From Mastigamoeba balamuthi (taxonomy: Eukaryota; Evosea; Mastigamoebida; Mastigamoebidae): DNA of 29,897 nt. Numbering within the stretch: position 1 is the stretch's first letter; each line of letters starts with the position of its first letter. Made by a program: the position numbers and the translations under genes. Shown in pieces: positions 28,771 to 29,897 of this stretch. The notes beneath the pieces are model-generated. The model ran no database searches and was not told the DNA's origin. It was given only the letters and a program-made list of their open reading frames with translations. The stretch is from the NCBI GenBank assembly GCA_902651635.1, contig CACRSC010000123.1, forward strand, positions 28,021 through 57,917, in the 5' to 3' direction.

Positions 28771-28983
28771 ATGGCTTTTGATGCCGTCGTGCTTGCAGTC
28801 GTCGTCTGTGTGTTAGCAAACGCCACACGGGCAGTGGCCTTCTGCTTCCTCGGCTTCCCGGCACTGGTTTCCGTCAGCTGTCAGCGCCGCCGCCTGCATT
28901 GTCGTGGGTTTGGCCGGTGTTCCACTCAGCGACCTCTCTCCCGGGGAGGGTGTCAGGTGCGGGCTATCGAGGAACTCTGTTGA
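28771..28983 (+). CDS. Possible small secreted cysteine-containing peptide, or a signal-peptide exon
   Basis: The ATG at 28771 opens 70 codons. Residues 1-24 look like a signal peptide (MAFDAVVLAVVVCVLANATRAVAF). The remainder is basic with six cysteines after the signal (SCQRRRLHCRGFGRCS, then GGCQVRAIEELC). Alternatively the coding part stops at PALVS, where a GTCAGC donor (28873) could open an intron ending at CACTCAG (28930). GC content rises locally to host-gene level, which favours a real exon. No homologue recognised. Confidence 0.35.
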   Translation: MAFDAVVLAVVVCVLANATRAVAFCFLGFPALVSVSCQRRRLHCRGFGRCSTQRPLSRGGCQVRAIEELC

Positions 28984-29188
28984 TTGTGGGTGTACACGGG
29001 AGGAGTGTCAGTTGATAATATTTACTCATGGAGGTTTGTCTTCCGATTAACTCACAGGAGAATGTCGCATTCTGATCCAAGCACACGCGCTCGTCTTCTG
29101 CGAGATACAATCTGCGAAAATCTGCCCTTCGAATTACGCAAGCGGAGCTCTTTACGTTGTTTTGCTCGCTTAGCTTAAGCCCAGCAAA

Positions 29189-29811
29189 ATGCTCGCCGTC
29201 ACCAACGCCATCTCTCTGTTCACTGCGACGATCGCGGTGGTCTGCCGCACCCTCGTCGCGATGCTCAACATCTTCCCCGTCGCCGTCGTCGACGCCGTCT
29301 TCGGGGGTGCGCTCGCCCTCTCTTCTCACCTTTTTTGCACTATTAAAAAGCGCAAGCTCAATTGACCCCGCTCTCTTCTCCTCCCGCGCGCGTGCGCGAT
29401 CATGCAGTGGGGCCGGTCTTCGAGCTCATCGCGGCCGGGATCAGGGGCAACCTGGTCTCGGTCATCGAGGAGCGCGTGAGGCCGCGTCCCAGCCCCGTCC
29501 GCGTCAACGAACCAGAGGCTGTCTCCATCCGTCCCGTCCCCGCCGTCATTCCTGCCGCCGCCGCTTCTTCTGCGCAGGACGTCCCGCATCCCGCCCCCGA
29601 GTTCGCGCCGCACGTTCCCGCGGCGCACCCTGCGCCATCCCCGTCTCCGTCGTCCCCGCCTCACAGCCCCTACACCTGGTACGCCTCATTTTCCGATCAG
29701 CGGCACCAACGAGGAAGCGTTCGTGTGTGTGTGTGGGGGGAGAGGGTCATTCGTGAGGCTGTGCGCGCTTTTCGACGACCCAGTTGGGGGACACTGTCGA
29801 GATTGGTTTGA
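29189..29811 (+). CDS. Two-exon protein with hydrophobic N-terminus and Pro/Ala-rich tail; 3' end uncertain
   Basis: Exon 1 is 29189-29306 and exon 2 starts at 29408 (101-nt intron, GTGCGC...CATGCAG, phase 1). Residues 1-60 are strongly hydrophobic and possibly amphipathic: MLAVTNAISLFTATIAVVCR, then LVAMLNIFPVAVVDAVFGG joined to VGPVFELIAAGIRGNLVSV. A basic hinge follows (IEERVRPRPSPVRVNE), then a Pro/Ala/Ser-rich region to SPPHSPYTW. At about 29678 a GTACGC donor may begin another intron; otherwise the frame runs on to the TGA-side stop at 29809-29811 through a GT-repeat region (29723-29738) that looks less coding. Membrane association is plausible. No family recognised, and the gene may continue past the window. 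Confidence 0.55.
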
Positions 29812-29897
29812 TTTGAAAGGGCCTGGGCATGATGGCTTTTTCGTTGCGTAAATGATGACGTTGTGAAAGATCGTGGGTATCTAAAAGTGGTCGGGCA
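29812..29897. other. Right edge, undetermined
   Basis: 86 bp of mixed composition to the window end. It may be 3' UTR or intron of the preceding gene; nothing else is seen. Confidence 0.3.

Noticed and set aside
1-29897. Prokaryotic operon, CRISPR array or prophage
   Set aside because: Genes are on alternating strands and interrupted by spliceosomal introns; no regularly spaced repeats were seen.
1-29897. tRNA, rRNA or other structured RNA genes
   Set aside because: I looked for TΨC-like GGTTCRA blocks with matching stems and for rRNA-like sequence and found none convincing; a covariance-model scan would be needed to exclude them.

Overview
This looks like nuclear DNA of a unicellular eukaryote with a GC-rich genome. 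The genes are GC-rich, lie on both strands, are closely packed, and are broken by short introns, mostly about 40-125 nt, with GT (once apparently GC) donors, AG acceptors and often a CTGAC/CTCAC-like branch point. TGA, TAA and TAG all end convincing genes. I cannot name the species. A free-living amoeba (for example an archamoeban, since Entamoeba also has membrane-anchored cathepsins) is one possibility, but this is a weak inference. All exon joins come from reading frame, splice signals and family knowledge, not from transcripts.

Layout. Positions 1-139 hold the 5' end of a minus-strand gene that runs off the left edge. From 140 to about 3260 the DNA is AT-rich, with decayed coding fragments and no intact gene. 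From 3916 to 5652 (+) lies a secreted, probably GPI-anchored cysteine-containing protein with a TCAC microsatellite in its intron. Positions 5.9-8.3 kb are a transposon graveyard: a minus-strand DIRS/Ngaro-like RNase H relic next to a plus-strand LINE relic (endonuclease, linker and start of the reverse transcriptase). This abuts a broken gene with an acidic tail (8300-9250).

The dense gene block follows: DCP1 decapping co-activator (9652-10556, +); a membrane-anchored cathepsin-like protease with at least seven exons (10704-13337, -); an R3H/G-patch RNA-processing protein (13516-14349, +); a large unrecognised multi-exon gene (14704-17652, -); a MYND-finger protein (17771-20054, +); a GT8 Golgi glycosyltransferase (20403-21476, +); and an alpha-2-macroglobulin with an intact thioester motif (22852-27492, +). 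A roughly 175-bp repeat lies on each side of the last gene. The right end is AT-rich again, then has a possible small secreted ORF and a two-exon hydrophobic/Pro-rich gene near the edge.

Nothing suggests an operon or one dedicated pathway. DCP1 and the G-patch protein belong to RNA metabolism. The cathepsin and the macroglobulin are a protease and a protease-trapping family in the same neighbourhood, which may be coincidence. Two head-to-head gene pairs (118 and 178 bp apart) probably share promoters, and an AGATWTYCC-like word recurs upstream of several starts. I did not find a clearly new multi-gene system. The most unusual items are the repeat-flanked macroglobulin, the protease architecture with its GC-AG intron, and the nested retroelement relics.
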